From the NCBI GenBank assembly GCA_001789515.1, contig MFZT01000017.1, positions 1 through 7,542 of the forward strand: 7,542 bases of DNA, read 5' to 3'. The notes under the pieces are model-generated. The model was not told where the DNA came from, did no database searches, and saw only the letters and a list, made by a program, of their open reading frames with translations. Source of the DNA: Candidatus Roizmanbacteria bacterium RIFCSPHIGHO2_02_FULL_43_11 (lineage in GTDB: Bacteria > Patescibacteriota > Microgenomatia > UBA1406 > HO2-37-13b). The position numbers and the translations under genes were made by a program. Shown piece after piece: positions 6,301 through 7,542 of this stretch. Positions within the stretch are counted from its first letter, which is position 1, and each line of letters opens with the position of its first letter.

Positions 6301-6985
6301 TCTCGCAGAATTTGAAAAAACCATTGGGTTTTCGTTTAAAAATAAGGATCTTCTCACAAACGCGCTTGTGCATCGGTCCTATCACAACGAGCACCGAGGG
6401 TTTACATTACCGTCAAATGAGAAGTTAGAATTTCTCGGAGACAGTGTATTGTCACTTATTACGTCACTGCATCTGTATACGCAGTATCCAGAATACCAGG
6501 AGGGTGATTACACGGACATGAAAGCTTCAATTGTCAACACCTTTCAGCTGTATGAGGCAGCAAAAAAAATCAATCTAGGCTCATACCTGTATCTTTCCAA
6601 GGGAGAGCAGGACAACAACGGTCGGGATAATACTTCCATTCTTGCAGATGCTTTTGAAGCAGTTATTGGTGTTATATATATTGAGTTTGGATTCGATGCT
6701 GCATATTCATTCGTCAAGAAATTTCTATTTGAAGATACACTTGATAAAATTGTGGCAGATAAACTTTACCTTCCCGCAAAAAATATTCTGCAGGAGCATT
6801 ATCAGGATAAATTTAAAAAATTGCCTGCTTATAAAGTCCTAGAGGAATCCGGGCCTGAGCATAACAAAATGTATGAAGTTGGAGTTTATGATGATGATAA
6901 GTTGATTGCAACTGGGAGTGGAAAATCAAAAAAGCAAGCAGAAGAGCAAGCTGCCAGCAACGCTTTACAAAAGCTTGGCATATGA
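6272..6985 (+). CDS. rnc: Ribonuclease III
   Basis: Double-strand-specific endoribonuclease that processes rRNA precursors and structured mRNAs. From the ATG at 6272 the protein is 237 aa. The RNase III domain carries the signature NEKLEFLGDSVL (about 49-60; catalytic-site Glu53 and Asp57) and ILADAFEAVIG (about 123-133; Asp126 and Glu129), so metal-binding residues are intact. A double-stranded-RNA-binding domain occupies about 167-237 and ends in the expected SGKSKKQAEEQAASNALQKL. The start is uncertain: family similarity begins at DLAEFEKTIGFSF (residue 10), and the only start codon in this frame near it is the ATG at 6272, inside nusB. A perfect AGGAGG at 6287-6292 precedes GTG at 6297, but that GTG is in a different frame. 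A start further upstream in the same frame would add sequence unrelated to RNase III. Probably one operon with nusB. Confidence 0.93.
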   Translation: MNPHIRRTSDLAEFEKTIGFSFKNKDLLTNALVHRSYHNEHRGFTLPSNEKLEFLGDSVLSLITSLHLYTQYPEYQEGDYTDMKASIVNTFQLYEAAKKINLGSYLYLSKGEQDNNGRDNTSILADAFEAVIGVIYIEFGFDAAYSFVKKFLFEDTLDKIVADKLYLPAKNILQEHYQDKFKKLPAYKVLEESGPEHNKMYEVGVYDDDKLIATGSGKSKKQAEEQAASNALQKLGI

Positions 6986-6991
6986 TATAAT
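6964..6991 (+). promoter_or_regulatory. Predicted strong promoter of rpsP-khpA
   Basis: TTTACA at 6964-6969, a 16-bp spacer, then consensus TATAAT at 6986-6991 preceded by TGA (6983-6985), which forms an extended -10. The TGA is also the stop codon of rnc, so the promoter lies over the 3' end of that gene. Expected start is about 6998, giving rpsP a leader of roughly 90 nt. A weaker TATAAC box lies at 7073-7078, close to the rpsP ATG. Confidence 0.72.
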
Positions 6992-6994
6992 CGT

Positions 6995-7048
6995 GGAAAG
7001 GTAGAAGGATAGAAGTATGGAGGGATGGAAAAACAGGTAGGTAAATGG
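6995..7048 (+). repeat. Purine-rich degenerate short repeat in the rpsP leader
   Basis: About 54 bp, almost free of C (a single one, at 7034), made of imperfect 7-8 bp units such as GGTAGAA, GGATAGAA, GTATGGAG and GGATGGAA, then AGGTAGGTAAATGG. It lies just after the predicted rpsP transcription start. It contains at least six GG doublets with short gaps, so a weak two-layer G-quadruplex is conceivable in RNA. It may simply be decayed microsatellite sequence. Confidence 0.55.
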
Positions 7049-7052
7049 CCCA

Positions 7053-7070
7053 GTTCATCTAGTTCATCTA
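7053..7070 (+). repeat. Two copies of a 9-bp repeat related to the array at 3216-3287
   Basis: GTTCATCTA occurs twice in tandem, followed by a further GTT. The unit differs from the mrcA-side unit (GTTCACCTA in the same orientation) by one C-to-T change. Both arrays read in the direction of the gene they precede and both stop exactly 19 nt before that gene's ATG. Here the downstream gene is rpsP. Confidence 0.8.
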
Positions 7071-7089
7071 GTTATAACCAGTTCCGACC

Positions 7090-7326
7090 ATGGCATTGCG
7101 TATTAAAATCACACGAATAGGCAGGACAAATAACCCAAAGTATCGGGTAATTGTTGCAGAAGCAAAAAGCAAAAGAGATGGAAAGTATATTGATAAAATA
7201 GGTTTTTATGACCCCATACCTGACCCTTATATACTTAACATAGATAAGGAAAAACTAGCGTACTGGGTTAAAAATGGTGCTACTTTCACGAAAGGTACTC
7301 AACGTTTACTAAGAAAATATCTATGA
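7090..7326 (+). CDS. rpsP: 30S ribosomal protein S16
   Basis: Small-subunit ribosomal protein that helps fold 16S rRNA early in assembly. The 78-aa product shows the canonical N-terminal signature: MALRIKITRIGRTNNPKYRV followed by IVAEAKSKRDGKYIDKIGFYDP, and then the C-terminal helix region KEKLAYWVKNGATFTKGTQRLL. It is at the short end of the family (about 80-90 aa). The ATG at 7090 has no Shine-Dalgarno sequence (the preceding bases read CAGTTCCGACC). It is driven by the promoter at 6964-6991. Its TGA stop overlaps the khpA start in an ATGA, so the two are translationally coupled, as in the widespread rpsP-khpA-rimM-trmD order. Confidence 0.97.
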   Translation: MALRIKITRIGRTNNPKYRVIVAEAKSKRDGKYIDKIGFYDPIPDPYILNIDKEKLAYWVKNGATFTKGTQRLLRKYL

Positions 7327-7542
7327 AGGATGTCCTTGCCTTTCTTATTGAATCTCTCGTTGATAATCCAAAAGAAGTACTTATTGAGGAGGAACATGAT
7401 GACGATGCGGTCAGGTTTAATCTGACGATTGCAGACAGTGACTACCCGCGCGTCATTGGCAGTCATGGACTTACAATCAAGGCAATTACTGGTCTTGTTC
7501 GCACATACCATGCAAAAACATCAGGAGGCAATGAGAGAGTTT
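7323..7542 (+). CDS. khpA: KH-domain RNA-binding protein KhpA (YlqC family), 3' end outside window
   Basis: A small RNA-binding protein that, in Firmicutes, partners KhpB and affects cell division and RNA stability; the role here is inferred from family. The frame starts at ATG 7323, overlapping the rpsP stop by 4 bp, and stays open for 73 codons to the window edge. The usual family length is about 75-80 aa, so only a few residues should be missing. The N-terminus MKDVLAFLIESLVDNPKEV matches the family's 'LLEYLVKALVDNPDEV' pattern, and a KH-domain GxxG loop is seen as VIGSHGLTIKAI (Gly46-Gly49). Position directly after rpsP is the classic location. The GSHG loop differs slightly from the common GKQG or GKEG. 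Confidence 0.92.
   Translation, partial: MKDVLAFLIESLVDNPKEVLIEEEHDDDAVRFNLTIADSDYPRVIGSHGLTIKAITGLVRTYHAKTSGGNERV

Noticed and set aside
7025..7117. Serine-rich upstream ORF overlapping the rpsP start as a real gene
   Set aside because: It is about 31 codons of repeat-derived sequence; kept only as a leader oddity.
608..7326. Recoded UGA (glycine), as in Gracilibacteria
   Set aside because: mrcA, nusB, rnc and rpsP all end in TGA at family-typical lengths, so UGA acts as a stop.
7386..7398. GAGGAGG followed by ATG inside khpA, resembling an internal start
   Set aside because: The ATG is out of frame with khpA and its frame closes within ten codons; the GAG GAG codons encode the acidic stretch expected in KhpA.

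Overview
The window carries eight genes and one probable small membrane-protein gene. They fit a small-genome bacterium of the Candidate Phyla Radiation (Patescibacteria), perhaps a Parcubacteria-like lineage; this assignment is inference. Supporting points are the near absence of Shine-Dalgarno sequences, start codons placed where leaderless transcripts would begin, an unusual zinc-ligand-free L32, and an rpmF-nusB-rnc-rpsP-khpA order with none of the fatty-acid synthesis genes that separate rpmF from rnc in many bacteria. TGA ends mrcA, nusB, rnc and rpsP, so UGA is a normal stop codon here, unlike in Gracilibacteria and Absconditabacteria.

Left part (1-3196): the 3' end of pheT (phenylalanyl-tRNA synthetase beta chain, + strand) converges on mrcA, a class A penicillin-binding protein on the - strand. 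The two stop-end regions overlap by 29 bp, leaving no room for a terminator between them.

Divergent control region (3197-3429): starts with a -10 box for mrcA, then eight exact copies of a 9-bp tandem repeat (3216-3287), then a 39-codon ORF for a predicted single-span membrane peptide (3301-3420). The stop codon of that ORF lies inside the -10 box of a strong recG promoter.

Middle (3430-5526): recG, a branched-DNA helicase, complete.

Intergenic 5527-5712: the longest gene-free stretch. It has two candidate promoters, an 18-bp perfect palindrome nested inside a longer-range stem, and a second complement of the palindrome arm close to rpmF. It may be a structured mRNA leader or an operator region.

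Right part (5713-7542): rpmF (ribosomal protein L32, 46 aa), nusB (antitermination and rRNA transcription), rnc (RNase III), rpsP (ribosomal protein S16) and the start of khpA (KH-domain RNA-binding protein). All serve ribosome production or RNA metabolism. A strong promoter overlaps the rnc stop codon and gives rpsP a leader of about 90 nt, which holds a purine-rich degenerate repeat and two copies of a 9-bp repeat that differs by one base from the mrcA array.

No tRNA, rRNA, insertion sequence, CRISPR array or convincing intrinsic terminator (GC hairpin plus T-run) was seen. Functional calls rest on motif recognition by eye; promoters and RNA structures are unverified predictions.
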